NCBI GenBank assembly: GCA_040005555.1
Contig: JBDTYT010000011.1
Location: forward strand, 1 to 33,156
Length of the DNA stretch: 33,156 bases
Source: JBDTYT01 sp040005555
GTDB lineage: Bacteria; Actinomycetota; UBA4738; HRBIN12
Reading direction: 5' to 3'
Part shown: one piece after another, positions 6,984 through 14,735 of the stretch
How positions within the stretch are numbered: the stretch's first letter is position 1
How the letters are laid out: every line of letters starts with the position of its first letter
Notes under the pieces: model-generated
What the model was told of the DNA's origin: nothing
What the model saw: only the letters and a program-made list of their open reading frames with translations
Database searches by the model: none
Translations under genes and position numbers: made by a program

Positions 6984-7375
6984 ACGCTCTCCTTCTCGTC
7001 GGTCCGCGTCGCGAGCTCCACGAGCCGATCGGCAACGTCGAACGGATCGACCGGCTTCACGAACCACGCGTCGGCACCCGACCACCTCGCCAGCCACATG
7101 TCGTGCTTGCGCTCCAGCAAGATCATAATCACGCCGGGATACGGGTCGGCCGACCCGCGCAGATCCCTCGCCATGGCGAACGCACCGGCCCTCGAGGCGA
7201 TCTCGTCCGCCACGATCACGTCGGGGCGCTCGCGCCGAGCGAGCGCGAGCCCGCGCTCACCGTTCGAGGCTTCGACGAACTCGAGCCGAGTCGCCAGCCG
7301 GCGCTCGATGCTCGCGACCACGAGCGCCATGAGCTGACGCGATCGCGGATCGGGGGACACGAGCAGCACCTTCAC
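6980..7375 (-). CDS. Atypical receiver-domain (response-regulator-like) protein
   Basis: A 131-aa single-domain receiver without an output domain. It opens MKVLLVSPDPRSRQ. The usual acidic pair is reduced to D9. The probable phospho-acceptor is D57 in DVIVADE, and K107 in FVKPVDP is the conserved lysine. The switch Thr/Ser position in IMILLERK is Leu, so signalling may be altered or phosphorylation-independent. GTG 7375 is chosen because TAGAAT ends 7 nt upstream, fitting a leaderless mRNA. An ATG at 7384 (adding MPD) overlaps that box and is the alternative. It is the first gene of the five-gene operon ending at 5979. No histidine kinase is in the window. Confidence 0.8.
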   Translation of the reverse strand: MKVLLVSPDPRSRQLMALVVASIERRLATRLEFVEASNGERGLALARRERPDVIVADEIASRAGAFAMARDLRGSADPYPGVIMILLERKHDMWLARWSGADAWFVKPVDPFDVADRLVELATRTDEKESV

Positions 7376-7382
7376 GTCCGGC

Positions 7383-7388
7383 ATTCTA
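7383..7388 (-). promoter_or_regulatory. -10 box of a probable leaderless promoter (receiver operon)
   Basis: On the minus strand TAGAAT (7388 to 7383) is followed by 7 nt and then GTG 7375. There is no SD before that GTG. Confidence 0.5.
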
Positions 7389-7408
7389 CCCATCGCCCGT
7401 CCCGGTCT

Positions 7409-7437
7409 TTGTGCCGTCTCCGGGCGTGGTCTATCGT
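7409..7437 (+). promoter_or_regulatory. Candidate promoter for the aquaporin gene
   Basis: TTGTGC (7409-7414), a 17-nt spacer and TATCGT (7432-7437). Transcription would begin near 7444, just before the strong AAGGAGGGAG (7451-7460) preceding GTG 7463. The region is shared with the divergent receiver operon. Confidence 0.4.
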
Positions 7438-7462
7438 CGCCTCGACATCGAAGGAGGGAGCC

Positions 7463-8155
7463 GTGGAGAACACCGGCAAGGCGGCCATCGCCGAGTTCGT
7501 CGCGACCTTCGGCTTGGTCTTCATCGGGGCGTCGGCCGTGATCTTGAACGCGTCGTCCGGCGTCCTGGACCTCACGGGCGTCGCGCTCGCCCAGGGGCTC
7601 GTCCTCGCCATCATGGTGTCGATCACCGCCCACCTGTCGGGAGGGTTCGTGAACCCGGCCGTCACGATCGGCGTGTGGGTCGCCGGCAAGATCCCCTCGG
7701 GACGTGCGGCGGTGTTGATCGTTGCCCAGCTGCTCGGTGCGATCGCCGGCGCGTACCTCGTGAAGTTCCTCTTCCCCCCGATCGTCTACGACGCGGGGAC
7801 CGGCGGGGCGGCCGTGCTCAACTCGCAGATCGCGAGCGGCAAGGGGATCGTGCTCGAGGCCGTCGGCACCTTCCTCTTGGTCTTCGCCGTCTTCGGAACC
7901 GCCATAGACGAGCGGGGTCCGTACGCGAAGACCGCCGGACTCACGATCGGCCTGGTGATCGCTTTCGACATCATGGCCTTCGGTCCCCTCACCGGCGCCG
8001 CGGTGAACCCCGCCCGATGGCTCGGACCCGCGTTGGCCGCCGGCGCGTGGGACAACTGGTTCGTGTGGATCGTCGGGCCGGTCGCGGGCGCGATCGTTGC
8101 GGCCGTCGTGTACTCGATGGTGTTCCTGAGGGATCAGCAGCTCACGACGCTGTAG
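7463..8155 (+). CDS. Aquaporin/MIP-family channel
   Basis: A 230-aa six-helix channel of the major intrinsic protein family. The two half-helix signatures are intact: GGFVNPAVT (NPA 64-66) and GPLTGAAVNPARWLGPA (NPA 182-184, followed by the selectivity-filter Arg185). The duplicated hydrophobic pattern and length fit bacterial AqpZ/GlpF proteins. In helix 5 the segment IAFDIMAFGPLTG lacks the histidine found at the filter of water-specific AqpZ, so solutes other than water (glycerol-like molecules, small neutral compounds) are possible. Start GTG 7463 has AAGGAGGGAG five bases away. The gene stands alone, divergent from the receiver operon. Confidence 0.92.
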   Translation: MENTGKAAIAEFVATFGLVFIGASAVILNASSGVLDLTGVALAQGLVLAIMVSITAHLSGGFVNPAVTIGVWVAGKIPSGRAAVLIVAQLLGAIAGAYLVKFLFPPIVYDAGTGGAAVLNSQIASGKGIVLEAVGTFLLVFAVFGTAIDERGPYAKTAGLTIGLVIAFDIMAFGPLTGAAVNPARWLGPALAAGAWDNWFVWIVGPVAGAIVAAVVYSMVFLRDQQLTTL

Positions 8156-8176
8156 CCGCTGCGCACGCGAGGTCCG

Positions 8177-8362
8177 TTACGGGCCGACCTTCGGCTTCGC
8201 GGTCGGGCCGCGCCACGGATACCCGATCGTGTGCTGCCAGCAATTCGGGCCGGGGTTGTAGCTGGACAGCGGCGTCCGGCATTCGAGACAGCGACGGACC
8301 TCGCCGCCTTCGGCCGGGATCTGGTCGGGCGATGGCTCTGGCTTGTGCGCTCGATCGGCCAC
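8177..8362 (-). CDS. Small zinc-ribbon-like protein, 61 aa
   Basis: From GTG 8362 (GGAG six bases upstream) this reads 61 residues. After a charged Pro/Glu-rich N-terminus comes RRCLECRTPLSSYNPGPNCWQH, with C25, C28 and C41 and a nearby His as possible metal ligands. A 'CxxC...LSxYNPGxxC' pattern occurs in zinc-ribbon segments of actinobacterial proteins, some attached to HTH regulators; here it stands alone. The frame is open upstream to 8476 without a better start. It diverges from the cysteine desulfurase and shares its palindrome-containing promoter region. Function unknown. Confidence 0.6.
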   Translation of the reverse strand: MADRAHKPEPSPDQIPAEGGEVRRCLECRTPLSSYNPGPNCWQHTIGYPWRGPTAKPKVGP

Positions 8363-8381
8363 GGGACGCTCCGGGCACGGA

Positions 8382-8404
8382 AGGACGTACGTCCTGGCTA
8401 TGAT
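8382..8404. promoter_or_regulatory. 14-bp perfect palindrome next to divergent -10 boxes
   Basis: AGGACGTACGTCCT (8382-8395) is a perfect inverted repeat. Immediately beside it TATGAT (8399-8404) is a plus-strand -10 for the desulfurase, and the overlapping minus-strand TATCAT (8405 to 8400) would serve the small zinc-ribbon gene. A repressor bound here would block both. The palindrome lies in the expected spacer region of the plus promoter and at the start site of the minus promoter. Confidence 0.5.
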
Positions 8405-8419
8405 AGGCGGGCGGTCGCC

Positions 8420-8437
8420 GGCCGTACAGGCCGTACG
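8420..8437. repeat. Tandem 9-mer (GGCCGTACA/GGCCGTACG)
   Basis: Two adjacent copies of a 9-base unit that differ only in the last base. They lie in the leader of the cysteine desulfurase, 15 bases after its -10 box. They could be an operator or chance. Confidence 0.35.
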
Positions 8438-8468
8438 GTGATCGAGGCCGGCAGTCCGGAGGTTCCCA

Positions 8469-9653
8469 GTGGGCATCGAGACCTATCTCGACCACGCGTC
8501 CGCGGCCCCGCTCGACGCTCGGGCTCGACACGCCTTCGTGGCGGCGCTCGACGACTTCGGCGACCCTCTCCGGTTGCACGCGAACGGGCTCACGGCCAAA
8601 CGCCTGCTGGACGACGCCCGGGCCACGGTGGCGGGCGCACTCGGAGCCCAACCCGATGAGCTCGTGTTCACCTCGGGAGGCACGGAATCGGTCGCGCTCG
8701 CGATCTGGGGCGGGGTGCGCCCGATCCGGGAGCTCGGCCACCGGATCGTCACCACGACGGTCGAGCATCCGGCGGTCGGCGGGGTGCTCCACACCCTCGA
8801 GACCGATGGTTTCGAAGGTGTGCTCGTGCCCGTCGACGGTGACGGACGGGTCGACCTCGATGCGTTCGCGCGCGAGGTACGCGTGCCCGGCACGTTGCTG
8901 GCTTCGATCCAGCACGCGAACCACGAAGTGGGCACGATGCAGCCGATCGGAGAGGCTGCCCGGCTCTGCCGGGAGGCGGGCGTGCTCTTCCACACCGACG
9001 CCTGCCAGACGGTCGGGCATATCCCCGTGAACACCGGGGCGCTTCAGGTCGACCTGCTCTCGTTCTCGGCGCACAAGTTCGGCGGGCCGGCCGGCATCGG
9101 AGCCCTCTTCGTGCGCCGCGGCGTGCCGATCGCGGCCTATCCGTGCGGCGACGACCGCGAGCGGCGACGCCGGTCGGGCATGGAGAACATCCCGGGCGTC
9201 GCGGCCATGGCCGCCGCGCTCGATGCCGCCGCCCTTGAGATGGCGGACGAGGCCGCGCGCCAGTGGGCGCTCACCGACCGCCTGCGCGCGGGGATCGGCG
9301 CTCGGGTGCCGGGCGTCACGCTGCACGGTCATGCAACGCAGCGAGCACCCCACCTCGTGTGCTTCTCCGTCACGGGACTCGACGCCGAGATCCTCGCGAT
9401 GGCCCTGGACGACCACGGGTTCCGCCTGGCGGTGGGGTCGAACTGCTCCGGAGCGACGGGCGAGGCCTCCCCCGTCCTCGAGCACATGGGCGTGGCCGGG
9501 ACGACGAGCTTTCGGATCGGGATCGGACCCTCCACACTCGAGGCCGACGTAGATCGGTTCCTCGAGACGCTGCCGGGTCTCGTCGACGAGCTCCGCCGGG
9601 TAGGGGTGGCATCCGAGGCCGCGATGGCCCGGTTCCGCCAGGACGGCGGCTGA
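8469..9653 (+). CDS. Cysteine desulfurase (NifS/IscS-like, class V aminotransferase fold)
   Basis: A 394-aa PLP enzyme releasing sulfur from cysteine as an enzyme persulfide, for Fe-S clusters or tRNA thiolation. It starts YLDHASAAPLD (the family YLDxxATTP motif). H100 lies in TTTVEHPAV, the PLP lysine is K203 in FSAHKFGGP, and C326 in VGSNCSGATGEASPVLEHMG is the catalytic cysteine. The usual GGGQE-x-G-x-R-x-GTEN stretch is altered to CGDDRERRRRSGMEN, so it is a divergent member. GTG 8469 has GGAGG six bases upstream. It is distinct from the SufS in the SUF operon at the other end of the window. The sulfur acceptor is unknown; no mnmA or iscU is adjacent. Confidence 0.87.
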   Translation: MGIETYLDHASAAPLDARARHAFVAALDDFGDPLRLHANGLTAKRLLDDARATVAGALGAQPDELVFTSGGTESVALAIWGGVRPIRELGHRIVTTTVEHPAVGGVLHTLETDGFEGVLVPVDGDGRVDLDAFAREVRVPGTLLASIQHANHEVGTMQPIGEAARLCREAGVLFHTDACQTVGHIPVNTGALQVDLLSFSAHKFGGPAGIGALFVRRGVPIAAYPCGDDRERRRRSGMENIPGVAAMAAALDAAALEMADEAARQWALTDRLRAGIGARVPGVTLHGHATQRAPHLVCFSVTGLDAEILAMALDDHGFRLAVGSNCSGATGEASPVLEHMGVAGTTSFRIGIGPSTLEADVDRFLETLPGLVDELRRVGVASEAAMARFRQDGG

Positions 9654-9656
9654 GGT

Positions 9657-10727
9657 TCAGACCGAGGCGGACACGGTCCAGGTGTCGCCGGACCGAAGGA
9701 GGGCACCGAGGTCGCCCCGGCCCAGGCGTTCGGTCGCCAGCTCGACCTGGGCCCGCATGGCCTCGCCGTAGACCGGTCGCTCGACCTCGCGGAAGACGCC
9801 GATGCACGTCGGCTCGTTCGGTCCGTGGGACAGATGCGCGAGGGCGAAGGCGAGCGAGGGGCGTCCGTGCATGTCGTGCACGACGATATCGTCCGGGCTC
9901 ACTTCGTCAACGTTCGCGACCACCAGGCGACCGTTCTCCCCCACGGCGACGCAACGCGTGTCCTCGTCGAACAGGATCGGCTTGCCGTGCTCGAGCCGGA
10001 TCTGGTTGTGCGCACCCTGCGGCTTCTCTCGCAGCAGATCGAACGCGCCGTCGTTGAAGACGTTGCAGTTCTGGTAGATCTCGACGAACGCTGTCCCTCG
10101 GTGCTGCGCCGCTTGCCGCAGCACCGAGGTGAGGTGCTGCTTGTCGTTGTCCATCGTGCGCGCGACGAACGTCGCCTCGGCGCCGAGGGCGAGCGCGATC
10201 GGGTTGAACGGATGGTCCACCGAACCGAACGGCGTCGACTTCGTGACCTTGCCTTCCTCCGAGGTCGGCGAGTACTGGCCCTTCGTGAGACCGTAGATCT
10301 GGTTGTTGAACAGCAGGATCTTGAGATTCACGTTTCGACGCAGCGCGTGGATCAAGTGGTTGCCACCGATCGACAAGCCGTCACCGTCGCCGGTCACCAC
10401 CCAAACCGATAGGTCCGGTCGCGAGGTGGCGATCCCCGTCGCGATGGCCGGCGCGCGACCGTGGATCCCGTGTACCCCGTACGTGTCCATGTAGTAGGTG
10501 AATCGGCCGCTGCACCCGATGCCCGAAACGAACACCGTGTCGTCCGGGAGGATTCCGAGCTCCGGCATGAAGGACTGCACGGTCGCCAAGATCGCGTAGT
10601 CGCCGCACCCCGGACACCAGCGCACCTCTTGATCGCTCGTGAAGCTCTTCTTCGAGAGCGTGCCCACCGGGGCGCCGGCCTCTGCCGAGCCGTTGCCGTT
10701 CGCCACTTCCATCCGCTCGTCACTCAT
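9657..10727 (-). CDS. korB: 2-oxoglutarate (2-oxoacid):ferredoxin oxidoreductase, beta subunit
   Basis: The 356-aa TPP- and [4Fe-4S]-binding subunit of the enzyme that oxidatively decarboxylates 2-oxoglutarate to succinyl-CoA with ferredoxin as acceptor. WCPGCGDY (C38, C41), GIGCSGR (C72) and the later QNCNVFNDG provide the four cluster cysteines. The TPP motif VTGDGDGLSIGGNHLIHALRRN continues into LLFNNQIYGLTKGQYSPTS. The LTKGQ-SPTS element and the partner's fused architecture are typical of KorAB. Its ATG overlaps the korA stop by 4 nt. In mycobacteria KorAB works beside or instead of the 2-oxoglutarate dehydrogenase complex. Pyruvate or other 2-oxoacids cannot be excluded as substrates. 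Confidence 0.93.
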   Translation of the reverse strand: MSDERMEVANGNGSAEAGAPVGTLSKKSFTSDQEVRWCPGCGDYAILATVQSFMPELGILPDDTVFVSGIGCSGRFTYYMDTYGVHGIHGRAPAIATGIATSRPDLSVWVVTGDGDGLSIGGNHLIHALRRNVNLKILLFNNQIYGLTKGQYSPTSEEGKVTKSTPFGSVDHPFNPIALALGAEATFVARTMDNDKQHLTSVLRQAAQHRGTAFVEIYQNCNVFNDGAFDLLREKPQGAHNQIRLEHGKPILFDEDTRCVAVGENGRLVVANVDEVSPDDIVVHDMHGRPSLAFALAHLSHGPNEPTCIGVFREVERPVYGEAMRAQVELATERLGRGDLGALLRSGDTWTVSASV

Positions 10728-12607
10728 CCGTCCATCACCTTCACGATCTCGGCCTCCAGATCCTCGATGAACAACGGAAGGCCCTGCACCTTCGTGAAGC
10801 TCTTCGCGTCCACCAGGTACCGCCCGCGGATCATCAGCGCGAGCTGCCCCATGTTCATCTCGGGTATGAGCACACGCGGGTATCGACGAACGACCTCCCC
10901 GGTGTTCTTCGGGAACGGATTGAGGTGTATCAGGTGCGCGGTGGCCACCTGGTGGCCGGCCTCGCGCACCCGGCGGGCCGCCGCGCGGATCGTCCCGTAG
11001 CTCGAGCCCCAGCCCAGCACCAACATCTGTGCGTCGCCGTCCGGGTCATCAACCTCGAGTGGTGGGATCGAATCGGCGATCTTCTCGATCTTCTCGGCGC
11101 GGATGTGCGTCATCCGTTCATGGTTCTCGGCGTCGTAGCTGATATCGCCGGTGCCGTCCTCCTTCTCGAGCCCGCCGATGCGGTGGCGCAGGCCCGGCGT
11201 GCCCGGGATCGCCCACGGGCGTGCGAACGTCTCGGGGTCGCGAAGGTACGGCAGGAACTCCTGGCCGGCGTTGGGACCCGTCGCGAACTTCGGGTCGATC
11301 GTCGGCAACGAGTCGACATCGGGCAGCCGCCAGGGCTCGGAGGAGTTCGCGAGATACGTGTCCGACAGCACGATGACGGGGGTGCGGTACGTGATGGCGA
11401 TGCGGCATGCCTCGATCGCCGTATCGAAGCAGTGCGACGGTGACTTCGCGGCCACGATCGGCATCGGCGATTCGCCGTGACGCCCGTACATCGCGAGGAG
11501 CAGATCGCCGGCCTCGGTCTTCGTCGGCATCCCCGTCGAGGGTCCTGCCCGCTGCACGTCCACGATCACCATCGGGAGCTCCAGCGTGACCGCCAGGCCG
11601 AGCGTCTCGGCCTTGAGGTCCATGCCCGGCCCGCTCGTGCCCGTGACGCCGAGCTCTCCGGCGAACGCAGCCCCGAGCGCGATGCCGGCGGCGGCGATCT
11701 CGTCCTCCGCCTGCAGGGTCATCACGCCGAAGTTCTTCAGCCTCGACAGCTCGTGCAGGAGTTCCGAGGCTGGCGTGATGGGATAGCTCGCGTAGAAGAG
11801 TCCCACGCCGCTTCGCTCGGCCGCGGCCACCAGCCCGAGCGCGAGCGCCGTCGCACCCGAGATGTTCCGGTACAGGCCGGGCGTGGCCGGCGCCGGCTTC
11901 ACGAGATAGGACGTGGCGAAGAGCTCGGTGGTCTCGCCGAAGTTGTACCCGGCTTTGAAGGCAGCCACGTTCGCGTCGAACACCTGGGGCTTGTCCCCGA
12001 ACTTCTTCTGGAGCCAGTTGATCGTCACGTCCATCGGCCGCCCGTACATCCACGAGACGAGCCCGAGCGCGAACATGTTCTTCGAGCGCTCGGCCTCTTT
12101 CCGAGTGAGGCCGAGCTGCTCGACGGCACGGACCGTGATGGACGTCATCGGGACGCGGAAGACCTGGAAACCATCGAGTGTGCCGTCCTCGAGCGGATCC
12201 GTCGCGAAGCCGGCCTTGTCGAGGTTCCGCTGGACGAACGCGTCCTCGTTGACGATGACCGTGCCGCCCTTCTCGACGGTGGAAAGCTCCGCCTTCAGCG
12301 CCGCCGGGTTCATGGCGACGAGCACGTTCGGGTGGTCCCCGGGGGTCATGATGTCTCTCGACGAGAACTGGATCTGGAAGGCCGAGACGCCGTGCACGGT
12401 CCCTGCGGGGGCGCGGATCTCAGCCGGGAAGTCCGGGAGCGTCGCGAGATCGTTCCCCAGGACGGCGGTGGCGTTCGTGAATCGGTCGCCGGTTAGTTGC
12501 ATCCCGTCACCCGAGTCGCCCGCGAACCGGATGACGACGCGCTCTTTCTCCTCGACCGTCTTGGTCATGTGGGTTGCCGGGGCGCCCGGCGGTCCTCCTT
12601 CGAGCAT
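10724..12607 (-). CDS. korA: 2-oxoglutarate (2-oxoacid):ferredoxin oxidoreductase, fused gamma-alpha subunit
   Basis: A 627-aa fusion of the gamma domain (about residues 22-200, starting RVVIRFAGDSGDGMQLTGDRF) with the alpha/pyrimidine-binding domain (about 235-627, including GLFYASYPITPASELLHELSR and ITGTSGPGMDLK-like text). It pairs with KorB in the CoA-dependent oxidation of 2-oxoacids. Homology begins near residue 22. ATG 12607 is the longest reasonable start, and the ATG at 12568 (residue 14, MTKTVEEKERVV) is a good alternative. Neither has an SD at normal distance; an AAGGAGGA lies between them. A possible -10, TACGCT, is at 12634-12629. The gene diverges from the aldo/keto reductase gene. 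Confidence 0.92.
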   Translation of the reverse strand: MLEGGPPGAPATHMTKTVEEKERVVIRFAGDSGDGMQLTGDRFTNATAVLGNDLATLPDFPAEIRAPAGTVHGVSAFQIQFSSRDIMTPGDHPNVLVAMNPAALKAELSTVEKGGTVIVNEDAFVQRNLDKAGFATDPLEDGTLDGFQVFRVPMTSITVRAVEQLGLTRKEAERSKNMFALGLVSWMYGRPMDVTINWLQKKFGDKPQVFDANVAAFKAGYNFGETTELFATSYLVKPAPATPGLYRNISGATALALGLVAAAERSGVGLFYASYPITPASELLHELSRLKNFGVMTLQAEDEIAAAGIALGAAFAGELGVTGTSGPGMDLKAETLGLAVTLELPMVIVDVQRAGPSTGMPTKTEAGDLLLAMYGRHGESPMPIVAAKSPSHCFDTAIEACRIAITYRTPVIVLSDTYLANSSEPWRLPDVDSLPTIDPKFATGPNAGQEFLPYLRDPETFARPWAIPGTPGLRHRIGGLEKEDGTGDISYDAENHERMTHIRAEKIEKIADSIPPLEVDDPDGDAQMLVLGWGSSYGTIRAAARRVREAGHQVATAHLIHLNPFPKNTGEVVRRYPRVLIPEMNMGQLALMIRGRYLVDAKSFTKVQGLPLFIEDLEAEIVKVMDG

Positions 12608-12667
12608 GTGGGGGGGGTTCCGCCATCTAGCGTAGCGCGCGCCGGCGGATGGGACAGCCTCAGGCGA

Positions 12668-12673
12668 TAGATT
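12668..12673 (+). promoter_or_regulatory. -10 box for the aldo/keto reductase-Usp/Rieske pair
   Basis: TAGATT would start transcription near 12680. This leaves a 24-nt leader with AGGAAGG (12688-12694) before ATG 12704. No convincing -35 was seen. Confidence 0.4.
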
Positions 12674-12703
12674 GTGGCCGAGCGCACAGGAAGGTGGTCA
12701 TCG

Positions 12704-13660
12704 ATGAAGAGACGGCGGCTCGGTTCGGCAGGTCCGGAGCTCTCCGTGGTGGGGTTCGGCGCCTGGGAGGCGGGAGCCGGCGCCGAATGGGGCGACGCTC
12801 CGTCCGACGATGCCATCGTGGACGCGATCCGCGCGGTGCTCGAAACCTCGATCGACTGGATCGACACGGCGGAGGTATACGGGAGGGGACACTCTGAGGA
12901 GCTCGTAGGGCGGGCCGTCGCCGACCACCGCGACGAGGTGTTCATCGCGACGAAGGTCGCGCCTGCTCCCGAGGGCTCCGGCTTCCGACCCGCCGAGGTC
13001 GGGCGCGCCTGCCGAGGCAGTCTGCGCCGCCTGGACACCGACCGGATCGACATCTACCAGCTGCACTGGCCCGACGAAACCGGCCTGTCGGTCGAGGACA
13101 CGTGGGGGGCCATGGCCGCCCTGGTGGACGAGGGTCTCGTCCGTTGGATCGGCGTCTCGAACTTCGATCAAGCGATGATCGACACATGCGAGGCGATCCG
13201 ACACGTGGACTCGCTCCAGCAGGAGTTCTCGATGCTGCAGCTCCAGGACCGCGACCTCGTCCGGTGGTGCGGGGAGCAGGGTACCGGGGTGCTCGCTTAC
13301 GGCCCGCTCGCGTATGGGTTGCTCACGGGCGCCATCTCCTCGGATACCACGTTTGCCGAGGGCGACTTCCGTGGTGCAGAGGCAGGGGAGGCGTGGGAGG
13401 CGATGTTCCGGCCGGACCGGCGCGCTCGGAGCCTCGCGCTGGTCGAGGCGCTCCGCCCGATCGCCGAACGACTGGACTGCACGGTCGCGCAGCTCGCGCT
13501 GGCGTGGACCGGTGCGCAGCCCGGGGTCACCTCGGCGATCGCCGGCAGCCGCAACCCGGAGCATGTCCGTTCGAACGCTGCGGCCGGCGATGTCGAACTC
13601 GACGCGGCGACCGTGGCCGAGGTCGATTCGCTACTCTCGTTGGGTCCCGCGTTCGCCTGA
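12704..13660 (+). CDS. Aldo/keto reductase
   Basis: A 318-aa NAD(P)H-dependent (beta/alpha)8-barrel oxidoreductase. The catalytic tetrad is complete: D54 in WIDTAEVYG, Y59, K84 in IATKVAP and H121 in YQLHWPD. Later IGVSNF, YGPLAYGLLTG and the cofactor segment SAIAGSRNPEHV follow the family pattern. ATG 12704 is preferred over the upstream GTG 12674 because AGGAAGG lies 9 nt before it and the -10 box TAGATT abuts the GTG. The substrate cannot be told. The Usp-Rieske gene follows after 21 nt on the same strand and is probably co-transcribed. Confidence 0.9.
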   Translation: MKRRRLGSAGPELSVVGFGAWEAGAGAEWGDAPSDDAIVDAIRAVLETSIDWIDTAEVYGRGHSEELVGRAVADHRDEVFIATKVAPAPEGSGFRPAEVGRACRGSLRRLDTDRIDIYQLHWPDETGLSVEDTWGAMAALVDEGLVRWIGVSNFDQAMIDTCEAIRHVDSLQQEFSMLQLQDRDLVRWCGEQGTGVLAYGPLAYGLLTGAISSDTTFAEGDFRGAEAGEAWEAMFRPDRRARSLALVEALRPIAERLDCTVAQLALAWTGAQPGVTSAIAGSRNPEHVRSNAAAGDVELDAATVAEVDSLLSLGPAFA

Positions 13661-13681
13661 ACAGCCCGGAGGCCGAAACAC

Positions 13682-14713
13682 ATGTCGTACAAGCGCATCG
13701 TCCTCGCCACCGACGGCTCCCCCTCGGCCGAGACCGCCGAACACGTCGGGGTGACGCTCGCCCGATCCGTCAAGGGCAAACTCGCGATCGCCCACGCGTA
13801 TGAGCATCCCGACCGCGTCGAGGCCGCCGTGGCACGTGCGCTGAGGATCGCCGGGCGCGAGGGCGTGAAGGCCGAGGTCATCGCCTCCGGCGATCCGCCC
13901 GATCGCGCGATCGTCGAGATCGCGGACCAGCAGGAGGCCGAGCTCCTCGTCATGGGCAGCCGGGGGTTCTACAAAGCCGAGCAGGTGATCGGCAACGTCG
14001 CTCGCAAGGTGGCGACGCACGCACCGTGCGACGTCCTCCTCACGCGCGAGCGGGCCGAGGAAGACCGTCCGCACGGCGCGATCCCCTACCGGCAGATCAT
14101 GATTGCCACCGACGGTTCCGCGACCGCCGATCGCGCGGCGCGCAAGGGGTACGCACTCGCGAAGCGACTGGAGGCCACCGTGACGCTCTGCTTCGTCGGC
14201 CACCCGAAGACCGGCGAGCTGGTCCTGCAGGACACCGTCGCCTCGATCGGCGACCCCGAGGTCACCTCGCATACGGTGATCCGTGAAGGGGGCAGCGACC
14301 CGGCAGACGAGATCCTCGCCGCCGCCGTGAAGGAGGGGTCTGACCTCGTCATCGTGGGGAACAAGGGCCTGACGGGCGCGAAAGCGATGATCCTCGGCTC
14401 GGTGCCGAGGAAGGTCGCGGAGTTCTCCCCGATCGACGTGCTCATCGCCCGCACGGTGACGCAGAGCCTCTCCGAGATCGCCAAGGGCGAGGGCGGCATC
14501 GTGACCTCCGGAGATGCCAAGATCGCCGTGTACCGAGACAAGAAGGGCAACGTCGTCTCCCTCTCAGCCAGGTGCACACACATGGGGTGCACCGTGAAGT
14601 GGAACCCGGCGGAGAACACCTGGGACTGTCCGTGTCACGGCTCCCGATACGCCCCGACCGGCGAGGTCGTGCAAGGTCCCGCCGCGAAGCCGCTGGAGAA
14701 GACGGACCTTTAG
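13682..14713 (+). CDS. Tandem universal-stress-protein domains fused to a C-terminal Rieske domain
   Basis: A 343-aa fusion. Residues 1-122 and about 135-258 are two UspA domains (YKRIVLATDGSPSAETAEH; YRQIMIATDGSATADRAAR). The Usp nucleotide motif G-x2-G-x9-G-S/T is intact in the second (GNKGLTGAKAMILGS, 226-240). In the first, GSRGFYKAEQVIGN has eight spacer residues and Asn for Ser. Residues about 262-343 are a Rieske [2Fe-2S] domain with CTHMGC (C298, H300, C303) and CPCHGS (C316, C318, H319). C298/H300/C316/H319 are the expected ligands, with a C303-C318 disulfide as in bc-type Rieske proteins. There is no signal peptide or membrane span, so it is cytoplasmic. GGAGG precedes the ATG. Function unknown: possibly redox or nucleotide sensing, or electron transfer. 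Confidence 0.9.
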   Translation: MSYKRIVLATDGSPSAETAEHVGVTLARSVKGKLAIAHAYEHPDRVEAAVARALRIAGREGVKAEVIASGDPPDRAIVEIADQQEAELLVMGSRGFYKAEQVIGNVARKVATHAPCDVLLTRERAEEDRPHGAIPYRQIMIATDGSATADRAARKGYALAKRLEATVTLCFVGHPKTGELVLQDTVASIGDPEVTSHTVIREGGSDPADEILAAAVKEGSDLVIVGNKGLTGAKAMILGSVPRKVAEFSPIDVLIARTVTQSLSEIAKGEGGIVTSGDAKIAVYRDKKGNVVSLSARCTHMGCTVKWNPAENTWDCPCHGSRYAPTGEVVQGPAAKPLEKTDL

Positions 14714-14735
14714 CGCGGCTCGGTGCGGTGGGACG

